From Brevundimonas naejangsanensis (GTDB lineage: Bacteria; Pseudomonadota; Alphaproteobacteria; Caulobacterales; Caulobacteraceae): a stretch of DNA of 64,000 nucleotides. This document shows, piece by piece, positions 38,223-46,434 of the stretch; positions within the stretch are counted from its first letter, which is position 1; each line of letters opens with the position of its first letter. The stretch lies in assembly GCF_003627995.1 (NCBI RefSeq), contig NZ_CP032707.1, forward strand, positions 1,912,501 through 1,976,500, given 5' to 3'. The notes below the pieces were generated by a model, which saw only the letters and a program-made list of their open reading frames with translations, was not told the DNA's origin and made no database searches. Position numbers and translations under genes: made by a program.

Positions 38223-38225
38223 GGC

Positions 38226-38561
38226 CTAGTTCTCCGACCAGACCGCCAGTTCGTTGCCGGACGGGTCGCGGAAGTGGAAGCGCCGCCCGCCGGGGAAGGC
38301 GAAGATGGGGTGGGTGATCACCCCGCCCGCCGCCTGGACTTTCGTCTGCATGGCTTCCAGGTCGTGGGCGTAGAGGATCGGCAGGGGCTTGGGCGTCATG
38401 GCGTCGTGGGCGAAGCCGCCGTCCAGCCCTTCGTTGAAGGCCGCATAGTCCGGGCCGTAGTCCTGAAAGCTCCAGCCGAAGGCCTGGGCGTAGAAGGCCT
38501 TGTGCGCGACGAGGTCGGTCGCGGGCAGTTCGAGGTAATCCAGCTTGCCGTCTTCGCGCAT
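38226..38561 (-). CDS. VOC-family (glyoxalase-fold) protein
   Basis: A 111-residue single-unit vicinal-oxygen-chelate protein: KLDYLELPATDLVAHKAFYA opens the first beta-alpha-beta motif, FGWSFQDYGPDYAAF the second half, and GGRRFHFRDPSGNELAVWSE ends the fold, with the C-terminal Glu typical of metal-binding members. The pattern (FYxxxFGW, F-DPxGN) fits the bleomycin-resistance/glyoxalase relatives of unknown substrate. GGAGAGAG precedes the ATG. It converges on the secreted protein gene with only three bases between the stops. Confidence 0.85.
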   Translation of the reverse strand: MREDGKLDYLELPATDLVAHKAFYAQAFGWSFQDYGPDYAAFNEGLDGGFAHDAMTPKPLPILYAHDLEAMQTKVQAAGGVITHPIFAFPGGRRFHFRDPSGNELAVWSEN

Positions 38562-38662
38562 GGCGTCTCTCTCCGAAGCAGTTGCGAACGCTGGCACGAC
38601 GAGCGGCTCCGCGCAAACCTGCAAGGGTTTGCATGGGGACGGCGCCGAGCCCGCAAACGAAA

Positions 38663-38692
38663 CGGGCGCCGGCCGAATCCGACCGACGCCCG
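38663..38692 (-). terminator. Imperfect hairpin after the ecotin gene
   Basis: CGGGCG ... CGCCCG stem with an inner imperfect GGCCG/CGACC part, followed on the minus strand by a T-containing tail. It lies 26 bases past the ecotin stop and before the VOC gene start. Confidence 0.6.
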
Positions 38693-38718
38693 CGTCTGAT
38701 CTCAATGGACGGCGGGGA

Positions 38719-39231
38719 TCAGTGCGCCGTCTGGGTCTCGCCCGCGCGCCACACGCGATAGCGGACATCGACGTCCGACGGGGCGTAGACCACCACGGGC
38801 AGGCGCGAGTTGTAGCGGATCAGCGGCTGTTCCTGCGTGGCCACGAAGGCCTCGTGCTCCGAGCCGGGCGGGCAGCCCATCAGGGTGCTGGCGGCGTTCC
38901 CCAGGGCCGGCAGGACGTAGTAGTCATAGCCCCAGCCCTCGGCCGTGCGCGTCTCCAGACGGCCGCCGAAGGCCTTGCGGTTGCAGTCCACCGTCTGGGT
39001 CTTGCCCAGGATCAGTTCGACCTTGAGCGCGCTTTCGTCCGTCTGAGCGGGCAGGGTGATGACGTGGCGGGTCTGGCCCGCCGTCGCGGCCGGGAAGGCT
39101 TTCAGGGCGTCGGCGGCGCCGGCCTGGGCGACGGGCGAGGATTCCGACATGGCGCCCTCGGCCTGGGCCGTGGCGCAGGCGGACAGGCTGAGGGCGGCGA
39201 CGCCGACGAAGAGAAAGGCGGGCAGTTTCAA
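38719..39231 (-). CDS. eco: Ecotin-family serine protease inhibitor, lipoprotein form
   Basis: A 170-residue protein with a lipoprotein signal (lipobox LSLSAC, Cys19), a linker of about 25 residues and an ecotin domain (about 42-165). The reactive loop reads STLMGC at 115-120, aligned with STMMAC of E. coli ecotin, so the P1 position is Leu117 instead of Met; the disulfide pair is Cys83 and Cys120. Other signatures are WGYDYYVL (100-107) and SRLPVVVYAPSDVDVRYRVW. It would block trypsin-fold proteases from predators, hosts or competitors at the cell surface. TTG at 39231 is the start, with GGAG nine bases upstream, giving a clean signal peptide; a GTG 18 bases upstream lacks a ribosome site. 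Confidence 0.88.
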   Translation of the reverse strand: MKLPAFLFVGVAALSLSACATAQAEGAMSESSPVAQAGAADALKAFPAATAGQTRHVITLPAQTDESALKVELILGKTQTVDCNRKAFGGRLETRTAEGWGYDYYVLPALGNAASTLMGCPPGSEHEAFVATQEQPLIRYNSRLPVVVYAPSDVDVRYRVWRAGETQTAH

Positions 39232-39283
39232 GGGGGAGGTCTCCACGGCCAAGGTTAGCGTGACCGCGGAGAACGCCACATGA

Positions 39284-40474
39284 TCAGGGCAGTTCCACGG
39301 CCATGGCCACGGCTTCGCCGCCGCCGATGCACAGGGAGGCCACGCCCTTCTTGCCGCCGCGCGCCTGCAGCGCCGCCAGCAGGGTGGACAGGATGCGCGC
39401 GCCCGAGGCGCCGATGGGGTGGCCCAGGGCCGTCGCGCCGCCGTTGACGTTCAGCTTGGCGCGGTCGATGCCGAGCTCCTGCTGGGCGATCATGGCGACG
39501 ACGGCGAAGGCTTCGTTGACTTCCCACAGGTCCACGTCCTCGACCGACCAGCCGGCCTTCTTCAGCGCCTTCTGCATGGCGGGGACCGGGGCGGTGGTGA
39601 ACAGGCCCGGCTCATGGGCGTGGGCGGCGTGGGCGACCACGCGGGCGACGATGGGCAGGCCCAAGGCCTTGGCCGTGCTCTCGCGCGTCATGACCAGGGC
39701 GGCGGCGCCGTCCGAGATCGAAGAGGCGTTGGCGGCGGTGATGGCGCCGTCCTTGGTGAAGGCGGGGCGCAGCGTCGGGATCTTGGCGGCGTCGGCCTTG
39801 CCGGGCTGTTCGTCCTCGCTGACCGTCACCGGGCCCTTGCGGGTGGCGACTTCGACCGGGACGATCTCGGCCTTGAAGGCGCCCGAGGCGATGGCGGCCT
39901 TGGCGCGCGTCAGGCTCTCGATGGCGTATTCGTCCATCTGCTCGCGGGTGAACTGATACTGGGCGGCCGCATCCTCGGCGAAGACGCCCATCGCCTTGCC
40001 GGGGGAATAGGCGTCCTCGAGGCCGTCCATCATCATGCTGTCGACGATGACGTCGTGGCCGATGCGGGCGCCGCCGCGGTGCTTGTTCATCAGATAGGGG
40101 GCGCCGGTCATGGACTCCATGCCGCCCGCGACGATGACTTCGGCCGTGCCGGCCAGAAGGGCGTCGTGCGCCATCATGGCCGCCTGGAGCCCTGAGCCGC
40201 ACATCTTGTTCACCGTCGTCGCCTCGACGTGCTTGCCGAGGCCTGCGCCGATGGCGGCCTGACGCGCCGGGGCCTGACCCAGGCCGGCGGGCAGGACGCA
40301 GCCCATGAAGATTTGCTCGACCTTTTCAGGCGCGACACCTGCGCGCTCGACGGCGGCCTTGACCGCGACGGCGCCCAGGTCGGTGGCCTTCACCGGCGAC
40401 AGCGCGCCCTGGAAGCCGCCCATGGGCGTGCGGGCGAAGGAGCAGATGACGACGGGATCGGCGGCGGCGGTCAT
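39284..40474 (-). CDS. Acetyl-CoA acetyltransferase (thiolase)
   Basis: A 396-residue thiolase. The acyl-accepting cysteine is Cys92 in VNKMCGSGLQAAM; the catalytic His352 is in GHPIGASGARI and the general-base Cys382 in LCIGGGEAVAMAVE. The sequence is of the biosynthetic AtoB/PhaA type, condensing or splitting acetoacetyl-CoA. The start at 40474 fits the usual N-terminus DPVVICSFARTPMG; a longer reading is not conserved. An acyl-CoA thioesterase gene lies upstream in the same direction. No phaB/phaC is next to it, so ketone-body or butyrate use (with the CoA-transferase at 55-56 kb) is also plausible. Confidence 0.94.
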   Translation of the reverse strand: MTAAADPVVICSFARTPMGGFQGALSPVKATDLGAVAVKAAVERAGVAPEKVEQIFMGCVLPAGLGQAPARQAAIGAGLGKHVEATTVNKMCGSGLQAAMMAHDALLAGTAEVIVAGGMESMTGAPYLMNKHRGGARIGHDVIVDSMMMDGLEDAYSPGKAMGVFAEDAAAQYQFTREQMDEYAIESLTRAKAAIASGAFKAEIVPVEVATRKGPVTVSEDEQPGKADAAKIPTLRPAFTKDGAITAANASSISDGAAALVMTRESTAKALGLPIVARVVAHAAHAHEPGLFTTAPVPAMQKALKKAGWSVEDVDLWEVNEAFAVVAMIAQQELGIDRAKLNVNGGATALGHPIGASGARILSTLLAALQARGGKKGVASLCIGGGEAVAMAVELP

Positions 40475-40547
40475 GGCGGGCGTTTCCAAAGTGAATCGTT
40501 TCGCGGGGGATTAGGGGAGGCGAAGGGCTGCTGGCAAGCGGCGCGGC

Positions 40548-41384
40548 CTACAGCAGCTTGCGGCGCTGGCGGGCCAGGGCCAGGGGGCGGCCGTCGGCGC
40601 CCCAGGCGACGGCCTCGTCCACTGACCAGCCCAGGCCGTGGTCCAGCAGGCGGTATTCGAAGAAGGCCCAGCCGTCGGGCGCGGTGTGCGGCGTCGGGTC
40701 GGCCAGGAAGTCGCAGCGCAGGTCCACCGTCGTCATCATCGGCGGGGCCTTGAACGCCGTCCAGGCGGGCGGATAGAGGGCGTCCAGCAGGTAGCACATC
40801 CGCAGCTCGTCCAGCGGCGCGCCGTCCTTCACCCGCATCCACACGCGCTCGACGACGGGCTTGCCCTCGTTGCCGCCCAGGATGTTGGGGCCGTTCTCGA
40901 AGCGATAGTCGACGAATTGCGAGAAACGCGGGGCCATGGGGCCGCTGACGCCCGGCGCGTCGGCCAGGGACGCCAGCGAGGGCGGCGGGGCGAGCAGGGG
41001 CGTCAGCGCCGCGGGCGTCTGGCCGTCGGCGCCGTAGGTGGCGCTGGCGTGGTGGGTCAGCTTCGAGCCCTGGCCGCCCTCGACCACGGCGTAGGCCACC
41101 TTGCGGCCGCCGCGCAGCAGGCGCGGACGGAACTGCAGCGGCTGGCCGTAGCGGGCGGCGGCCAGATACTGGACCGTCAGGCTGCGCAGCGGCGCCGCGA
41201 TGCCCAGCCCCTGCCGCATGGCGCCGGCGCACAGGGCCGCCAGCAGGCCGCCGAAGGGAAAGCCCGCCTCGGGCGGAGCGCTGACCGGGCCGTTGGAGAA
41301 GTCGCCTGACAGATGGGCGGCCAGGACGCCTTCCTCCTCGGGCGTGAGGCGGAAGGCGGCGCGGATCAACTCGGCTTCGGTCAT
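40548..41384 (-). CDS. TesB-like acyl-CoA thioesterase
   Basis: A 278-residue protein with two tandem hotdog halves, as in thioesterase II and its diverged relatives. The first half includes PPEAGFPFGGLLAALCAGAM and LTVQYLAAARYGQPLQF; the second has LCRDFLADP-like strands (LRCDFLADP) and ends VDEAVAWGADGRPLALARQR, the C-terminal signature of acyl-CoA thioesterases in this group. It would hydrolyse medium-chain acyl-CoA. The gene is divergent from the HxlR regulator, which may control it. Confidence 0.85.
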   Translation of the reverse strand: MTEAELIRAAFRLTPEEEGVLAAHLSGDFSNGPVSAPPEAGFPFGGLLAALCAGAMRQGLGIAAPLRSLTVQYLAAARYGQPLQFRPRLLRGGRKVAYAVVEGGQGSKLTHHASATYGADGQTPAALTPLLAPPPSLASLADAPGVSGPMAPRFSQFVDYRFENGPNILGGNEGKPVVERVWMRVKDGAPLDELRMCYLLDALYPPAWTAFKAPPMMTTVDLRCDFLADPTPHTAPDGWAFFEYRLLDHGLGWSVDEAVAWGADGRPLALARQRRKLL

Positions 41385-41549
41385 GACTCAACATCGAAAA
41401 GCGGAGGCGGAGCCTGCGACGGCGCCGCCTCCGAGTCGAGGGAAGGACACGGCCGGGGCGGGTCATGTCCGTATTGAATAGAAACTGACTGACTCCGTCG
41501 CGATTGGCAACCCTTGTCAAAAGCCTGACGTGGGGTCACTTTCCGTCGC

Positions 41550-42044
41550 ATGGGACGCACCGCCGACTATTCGCGCCAGAGCTGCTCGGTCGCCGCCACC
41601 CTCGAGGTGATCGGCGACCCGTGGACCATGCTGGTCATCCGCGACGCCTTCAACGGCGTCACCCGCTTCGAGCAATGGCAGGAACGGCTGGGCGTGGCGC
41701 GCAACGTCCTGGCCGCGCGGCTGAAGTCGTTGGTGCGTCACGGTGTGCTGGAGCCGCGCCCCTATTCCGAGCGTCCGCCGCGCAACGAATATGTGCTGAC
41801 GGCCAAGGGCAAGGACCTGTACGGCGTCCTGGTCACCCTGAACGCCTGGGGCGCCAAGCATGTGTACGGCGAGGAGCCGTCGGGCATCATCCTGCGCCAC
41901 AAGACCTGCGGCCACGACCTGCAGCCCCGCATCGCCTGCGGCTGCTGCAACGAGATGGTCCGCCCGCGCGACGTCGAGGTGGTCTTCGCCGAGAACCGCG
42001 CCACGGTGGGCGAGGTCATGCCGGGCAAGGACGACGCGGCGTAA
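41550..42044 (+). CDS. HxlR-family transcriptional regulator with Cys/His C-terminus
   Basis: A 164-residue winged-helix regulator. The HxlR signature CSVAATLEVIGDPWTMLVIRD sits at about 12-32 (the first Cys is the usual redox-sensitive position), with FEQWQERLGVARNVLAARLK as the recognition region. The C-terminus adds a Cys/His cluster (His117, Cys120, His122, Cys130, Cys132, Cys133) that could bind a metal or react with thiols; this extension is common in one branch of the family. It is divergent from the acyl-CoA thioesterase gene and likely regulates it or itself. Confidence 0.88.
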   Translation: MGRTADYSRQSCSVAATLEVIGDPWTMLVIRDAFNGVTRFEQWQERLGVARNVLAARLKSLVRHGVLEPRPYSERPPRNEYVLTAKGKDLYGVLVTLNAWGAKHVYGEEPSGIILRHKTCGHDLQPRIACGCCNEMVRPRDVEVVFAENRATVGEVMPGKDDAA

Positions 42045-42078
42045 AAGGCCGCCGGAGATTCAACCTCGCGTGACCTGA

Positions 42079-43311
42079 TCAGGCCAGGACGGCGGTCGTC
42101 GACTGGATGAAGCCGCCGCCCAGGACGCGCTCGTCGTCGGCCTGGTCGTAGAGGACGCAGGCCTGGCCGGGGGCGACGCCTTCCTCGCCCTGGTCGAACA
42201 CGACCTGGACCGCGCCGTCCTGGAAAGCCAGGCGGGCGGGGGAGGGCTGGCGCGTCGAGCGGACGCGGGCCAGGACCGGGGCGCCGTCGCGGGCGGCTTC
42301 CTCGATGGTGGCCTGGTCGCCCAGCCAGTTGGTTTCCTCCAGCGTCAGGCTGGCGGTCAGCAGGGCTTCTCGCGGGCCGACGATGACCTGGCGCTTTTCA
42401 GGGTCCAGCTTGACCACGAACAGGGGCTCGCCCACGGCGACGTTCAGGCCCCGGCGCTGGCCGATGGTGTAGTCGGTGATGCCCGAGTGGCGACCCAGCA
42501 CCCGACCATCCATGTGGACGATGTCGCCGGCCTCGCGGCCCTGCGGCCGCAGACGGTCGATCAGGGTGCGATAGTCGCCGGTCGGCACGAAGCAGATGTC
42601 CTGGCTGTCCGGCTTGGCCGCGATGCGCAGACCCAGCGACGCGGCCACGCCCCGCACCTGGGGCTTCTCCAGATCGGCCAGGGGGAAGCGCAGATAGTCC
42701 AACTGATCCTGCGTCGTGGCGAACAGGAAGTAGGACTGGTCGCGCGAATGATCGACCGCCTTGCGCATCTGCGAGCGGTTGCCGTGCGTCGCGCGGCGGA
42801 CGTAGTGGCCGGTCGCCATCGCCTCAGCGCCCAGATCGCGGGCGACGTCCAGCAGGTCGCGAAACTTCACCGTCTGATTGCAGCGGATGCAGGGGACCGG
42901 CGTCTGGCCCTTCAGATAGGAGTCGGCGAACTGGTCGATCACCGCGTCCTTGAAACGGCTTTCATAGTCGAGGACGTAGTGCGGGATGCCGATCGTGTCG
43001 GCGGCCAGGCGGGCGTCGTGAATGTCCTGGCCGGCGCAGCAGGCGCCCTTCTTCTTCAGCGCCTCGCCGTGGTCGTAGAGCTGGAGCGTCACGCCGACGA
43101 CGTCATAGCCCGCCTTGTGCAGCAGGGCGGCGACGACGGTGGAATCCACCCCGCCGGACATGGCGGCGACCACGCGCGCGCCCTGCGGCAGGCCCACGGC
43201 CTGTCGCACGCTCTCGATCGCGGCGTCCATGTCGGCTTGCGACATGGGGGCGATGTCGGGAACGGGGCAGAGGATGTCGTCGGTCAGGGCGTCCATGGTC
43301 ATCGCCGCCAT
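42079..43311 (-). CDS. mnmA: tRNA-specific 2-thiouridylase MnmA
   Basis: A 410-residue enzyme that thiolates the wobble uridine (s2U34) of Lys, Glu and Gln tRNAs. The PP-loop ATP site is SGGVDS at 52-57; the first catalytic cysteine is Cys144 in [10 protein letters not shown], the second Cys240 in DSQDICFV. The conserved TIGQRRGL and [16 protein letters not shown] segments lie in the central domain. It carries a short N-terminal extension of about 30 residues compared with E. coli MnmA, as in other alphaproteobacteria. ATG 43311 has AAGG a few bases before; ATG 43299 is a possible second start. Confidence 0.96.
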   Translation of the reverse strand: MAAMTMDALTDDILCPVPDIAPMSQADMDAAIESVRQAVGLPQGARVVAAMSGGVDSTVVAALLHKAGYDVVGVTLQLYDHGEALKKKGACCAGQDIHDARLAADTIGIPHYVLDYESRFKDAVIDQFADSYLKGQTPVPCIRCNQTVKFRDLLDVARDLGAEAMATGHYVRRATHGNRSQMRKAVDHSRDQSYFLFATTQDQLDYLRFPLADLEKPQVRGVAASLGLRIAAKPDSQDICFVPTGDYRTLIDRLRPQGREAGDIVHMDGRVLGRHSGITDYTIGQRRGLNVAVGEPLFVVKLDPEKRQVIVGPREALLTASLTLEETNWLGDQATIEEAARDGAPVLARVRSTRQPSPARLAFQDGAVQVVFDQGEEGVAPGQACVLYDQADDERVLGGGFIQSTTAVLA

Positions 43312-43318
43312 TTAGGCC

Positions 43319-43651
43319 TTAAGGCGCGCGATTTCGAGGCCTGGCGGCCGAGGGATGGCGACTTGTGGTTCCGTCCGCCTCCACCTTGACCAAGAAACGG
43401 AACCAATGCGGGGCGGAATTTTGAGAACGAAGCACCTGGGTGTGACCGAAGGCGATGGCTTTTTCGGCCTGGCCGCAGGGCGGAGGCGGAGCGTTCACGA
43501 TCTCGCATTGCGTGGCGGGGGCGTCGTTCGCACCAAGGCATTCCAGCCAGACGACGACCTCTTGCGGCGTGCAGGAGGAGGCAGGACGAGGGCTCGCGCA
43601 CCCGGCCATCAGCGCCAGGGCGCTTGCGATGATCAGGATCGGCGGTTTCAT
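43319..43651 (-). CDS. Small lipoprotein, possibly TonB-C-like fold
   Basis: A 110-residue predicted lipoprotein: signal peptide with lipobox LMAGC (Cys18), then a small domain with paired cysteines (SSCTPQEVVVWLEC and QCEIVNAPPPPCGQAE) and the pattern V-x-C-x-V-xN-x(3)-PCG-AxxxA followed by WFRFLVKVEADG, which recalls the C-terminal domain of TonB-like proteins common in Caulobacteraceae. The C-terminus is short and basic. The start is set by GGGGAGGA directly before ATG, with unusually tight spacing. It follows sciP behind a strong terminator. Function unproven. Confidence 0.6.
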   Translation of the reverse strand: MKPPILIIASALALMAGCASPRPASSCTPQEVVVWLECLGANDAPATQCEIVNAPPPPCGQAEKAIAFGHTQVLRSQNSAPHWFRFLVKVEADGTTSRHPSAARPRNRAP

Positions 43652-43673
43652 TCCTCCCCCCAGACATGAAAAA

Positions 43674-43695
43674 GGCCGCTCCATCAGGAGCGGCC
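43674..43695 (-). terminator. Terminator of sciP
   Basis: Perfect 9-bp stem GGCCGCTCC / GGAGCGGCC around ATCA. On the minus strand it is followed by TTTTTC, and it lies 24 bases after the sciP stop. Confidence 0.88.
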
Positions 43696-43719
43696 CGTGA
43701 TCATGGGTCAAGCCGAAGC

Positions 43720-44004
43720 TCAGTCCCGGTAGCTCTGGATGCGCGTGGTGCGCAGGCCCTGCATGCCCCATTTGTCGATGGCCTTCTGCCAGGCCATGAA
43801 CTCCTCCGCCGTCAGGCGGTATTTCGCCAGGGCGTCTTCCAGGCTGATCAGACCGCCGCGCACGGCGGCCACCACCTCGGCCTTGCGGCGGATGACCCAG
43901 CGGTTCGTTTCCGGCGACGGAAGGTCGCGCAGGGTCAGGGGCGTGCCCGTCGGGCCGACCACGTACTGTTCGCCGTTATTGTTAAGGCGTCGCTCTTGCA
44001 GCAT
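43720..44004 (-). CDS. sciP: CtrA-inhibitory protein SciP (DUF1153)
   Basis: A 94-residue helix-turn-helix protein that closely follows Caulobacter SciP: EQYVVGPTGTPLTLRDLPSP, then NRWVIRRKAEVVAAVRGGL, LTAEEFMAWQKAID and the C-terminal LRTTRIQSYR. SciP is made in G1/swarmer cells and represses CtrA-activated promoters, including those for ctrA and flagellar genes, by binding CtrA or nearby DNA. Here it lies next to the flagellar hook operon and has a CtrA-like box about 56 bases upstream, consistent with the known CtrA-SciP feedback loop. Start and length match the family. Confidence 0.95.
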   Translation of the reverse strand: MLQERRLNNNGEQYVVGPTGTPLTLRDLPSPETNRWVIRRKAEVVAAVRGGLISLEDALAKYRLTAEEFMAWQKAIDKWGMQGLRTTRIQSYRD

Positions 44005-44059
44005 GGGCTTTAAGCCTCTTTCACCACCACCATAGACGCGCAGGCTAGGCCCGCCCCCG

Positions 44060-44074
44060 CTAAGGGGCGTTTAA
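44060..44074 (-). promoter_or_regulatory. CtrA-type box upstream of sciP
   Basis: Read on the minus strand: TTAA-ACGCCCC-TTAG, one base off the CtrA consensus TTAA-N7-TTAA. It lies 56-70 bases upstream of the sciP start, where CtrA would sit for activation. In Caulobacter sciP is CtrA-dependent, so the placement is as expected; binding itself is inference. Confidence 0.65.
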
Positions 44075-44191
44075 GCGTCGTGGTGAAGGAATGGCTAAGA
44101 CGCATCCGACGCCCCTGGCGCGCGCGGCGCCGGGGAAAGGAAGGATTCATCGAGTCTAACGCGGCCTTACTCATGGATTCCCGTTGGCCGA

Positions 44192-45673
44192 TCAGCGCTT
44201 GATGTTGATCAGTTCCGCCAGCATCTCGTCGGCGGTGGTGATGATCTTGGACGAGGCCGAGTATGCGCGCTGGGTGGTGATCAGGCCGGTGAACTCGGTC
44301 GACAGGTCGACGGTCGAGGCCTCCAGCTGCTGGGCGCCCAGCAGGCCCGCGCCGCCCGTGCCCGGCGCCTTCAGGTTGTAGGTGCCCGAGTTCTGGCTGA
44401 CCCGGAAGGCGTTGCCCGACACCTCGGTCAGGCTGTCGGCGCTGGGGAAGGTGGCCAGGGCGACCTGGGCGATGCGGCGCATGACGCCGTTGTCGAAGAT
44501 GGCGGTGACGAAGCCCGTCTCGTCGATCTTGACCTCGGTCAGGTTCCCGAAGGCGGTGCCGTTCGTATAGGTGGCCTGGACGATCGAGGTGCTGTCGTAC
44601 TGGGTCAGGCCGCCCGCCGAGGCGTTCAGGTCGAAGGTGATGGTTTGGGCGGCGATGCCCAGCGAGGGATCCCAGTTGCCGACCGGAGGGACCGGGCCGG
44701 CGGGCGCGGTGCCGTCGGACGCGCCGATGCTGAGCACCGCATTGGTCGGGTCGTCGAACAGGCCGGTGCCCGCCGGCCACCCCTGCATGGTGGCGACGTC
44801 CAGGCGGCCGTCCTGGGTGAAGGCGATGCGGCCCGAGCGCAGCAGGCCGAAGGCCGTGGTCGGATCGGCCGGGTTCGGCGGCGAACCCAGGTCGGTCACG
44901 ATGCCCGCCGGAGCGCGGATTTCGGCGTACCACTCGTTGGCGACGTCGCTCTTGAGAAGGGCGATGGTGATGTTGCGCTGGCCGCCCTTGGAATCGGAGA
45001 CCGGAACGGTGATCTCGAAGTCGGGCTTCACCCCCGTGGCCGGGTCGGTGGCGTACATCGACATGGAGTGGGTCGCCGGGTCATAGGCGGTGGCGCCGGC
45101 GGGCAGGGGAACCTGGGCCGATTCATTGATCGCCTGGCTCGACTTCAGGTTGGCGTTCAGGCTGACGCGGGTGGTCGGTTCGGCGGCGCCGCCGACCGAG
45201 CCGACGTTGATGGTGCGCAGGCGGCTCATGTCCGACGGGTCGCTGTTGACCGTGCCGTCGGCGGCCACCGGCCAGCCCTGCAGGTACAGCCCCGAGGTGT
45301 TCTGCAGATAGCCCAGGTCGTCGATCTTGAAGGCCCCGGCGCGGGTGAACAGGCGCGCGTCCGAGAGGGTCAGGTTCTCGGACTTCTCGGTCACGACGAA
45401 GAAGCCCTGGCCGGCGATGGCCAGGTCGGTGGCCGAACTGGTGCGCTGCAGTTGCCCGGCCTGGCTGATGAAGTGGCGGGCCGCCGCTTGGACCCCCCCG
45501 GCCGAATAGCCGACGCCCGCCGTCTGGGCGTTGACCACGGTGGAGAATTCCGTCGACGCGCGCTTGTAGCCGACGGTGTTCACGTTGGCGATGTTCTGCG
45601 AAATCGTCGAAAGGGCCGCGGCGTTCGCGGTCAGGCCGGACACGCCGGCCAGCATGGCGCCGTTGATGCTCAT
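44192..45673 (-). CDS. flgE: Flagellar hook protein FlgE
   Basis: A 493-residue hook subunit. The N-terminal D0 motif SGLTANAAALSTISQNIANV and NTVGYKRAS are diagnostic of rod/hook/filament axial proteins, FVVTE near residue 90 begins the hook domains, and the C-terminal LSTEFTGLITTQRAYSASSK followed by ADEMLAELINIKR is the matching D0 C-helix. Medium length fits alphaproteobacterial hooks. It is the last gene of the fliK-flgD-flgE operon transcribed from the sigma-54-type promoter at 48032; flgD ends 12 bases upstream. Confidence 0.95.
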   Translation of the reverse strand: MSINGAMLAGVSGLTANAAALSTISQNIANVNTVGYKRASTEFSTVVNAQTAGVGYSAGGVQAAARHFISQAGQLQRTSSATDLAIAGQGFFVVTEKSENLTLSDARLFTRAGAFKIDDLGYLQNTSGLYLQGWPVAADGTVNSDPSDMSRLRTINVGSVGGAAEPTTRVSLNANLKSSQAINESAQVPLPAGATAYDPATHSMSMYATDPATGVKPDFEITVPVSDSKGGQRNITIALLKSDVANEWYAEIRAPAGIVTDLGSPPNPADPTTAFGLLRSGRIAFTQDGRLDVATMQGWPAGTGLFDDPTNAVLSIGASDGTAPAGPVPPVGNWDPSLGIAAQTITFDLNASAGGLTQYDSTSIVQATYTNGTAFGNLTEVKIDETGFVTAIFDNGVMRRIAQVALATFPSADSLTEVSGNAFRVSQNSGTYNLKAPGTGGAGLLGAQQLEASTVDLSTEFTGLITTQRAYSASSKIITTADEMLAELINIKR

Positions 45674-45685
45674 GGCGGGGGTTCC

Positions 45686-46432
45686 TTACGAGAGAAGATT
45701 GAGAGGGTTGAGGCGGGAGGCGAGGGCGTTGAGCGCGCCGGCGTCCTCCTCGGGATCGGGTTTGGCGGCGACCTTCTGCTCCTCCAGCGCGATCAGGCTG
45801 GAGACCGGCATGATCGACTTGCCGACGATGACGAAGGGCGTGCCGTCGTACATTTCGACACCCGTAACGCGACCGCGGATCAGCACTTGGGCGTCGACGT
45901 CCTTGCCCGCGCCGTCCTTGGCGACGACCTTCAACGTATAGACGCCGCCGTCGTCGACCTGGCCGCCGCCGGTGGTCTTGCCGTCCCACTTGAAGTCATG
46001 CAGGCCGTTGGTCTTGTCGGGGGCCTCGCCGCTCCAGACCACCTTGCCCGAAGCGTCCAGGACCTGAAGCGTGGCGTTGGTCGCGTCGGCCGCCAGTTCA
46101 TAGCTCCAGCTGGCCTCGCCGTCCTCGAAGCGGGTGGCGGCCCAGACGGCGGTGGCGTCCTTGCCGATGTACTGGGCGGCGCCCGTCAGGCCGTCGCCCT
46201 GCTGGGCCTTCAGCAGGCTGGTCAAGAGGTCGTTGGTCAGGAGCTGCTGCTCGACGCCCGCCATCTGGGTCAGCTGGGCGGTGAACTCGTTGGAATCGAC
46301 CGGCGACAGCGGATCCTGGTTCTTGAGCTGGGTGGTCAGCAGTGACAGGAAGGTCTGGAAGTTGGAGGCCAGCATCTGGCCCCCGGCGTTGACCCGGCCT
46401 GCGGCGTTGCTGTTGGAGACGGCGTCAACCAT
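45686..46432 (-). CDS. flgD: Flagellar hook capping protein FlgD
   Basis: A 248-residue scaffolding cap for hook assembly. The N-terminal region LASNFQTFLSLLTTQLKNQD and PLSPVDSNEFTAQLTQMAGV is the FlgD signature; the middle contains the FLgD Ig-like domain with LQVLDASGKVVWSGEAPD, and the C-terminal part is the tudor-like domain. Stop and start are separated from fliK by two bases and from flgE by 12, so the three are clearly co-transcribed. Confidence 0.94.
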   Translation of the reverse strand: MVDAVSNSNAAGRVNAGGQMLASNFQTFLSLLTTQLKNQDPLSPVDSNEFTAQLTQMAGVEQQLLTNDLLTSLLKAQQGDGLTGAAQYIGKDATAVWAATRFEDGEASWSYELAADATNATLQVLDASGKVVWSGEAPDKTNGLHDFKWDGKTTGGGQVDDGGVYTLKVVAKDGAGKDVDAQVLIRGRVTGVEMYDGTPFVIVGKSIMPVSSLIALEEQKVAAKPDPEEDAGALNALASRLNPLNLLS

Positions 46433-46434
46433 CG

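Noticed and set aside
44010..44933. A 307-codon minus-strand frame overlapping flgE.
   Set aside because: It is in another frame of flgE, Arg/Gly/His-rich, and runs into the sciP upstream region; flgE has clear axial-protein motifs at both ends.
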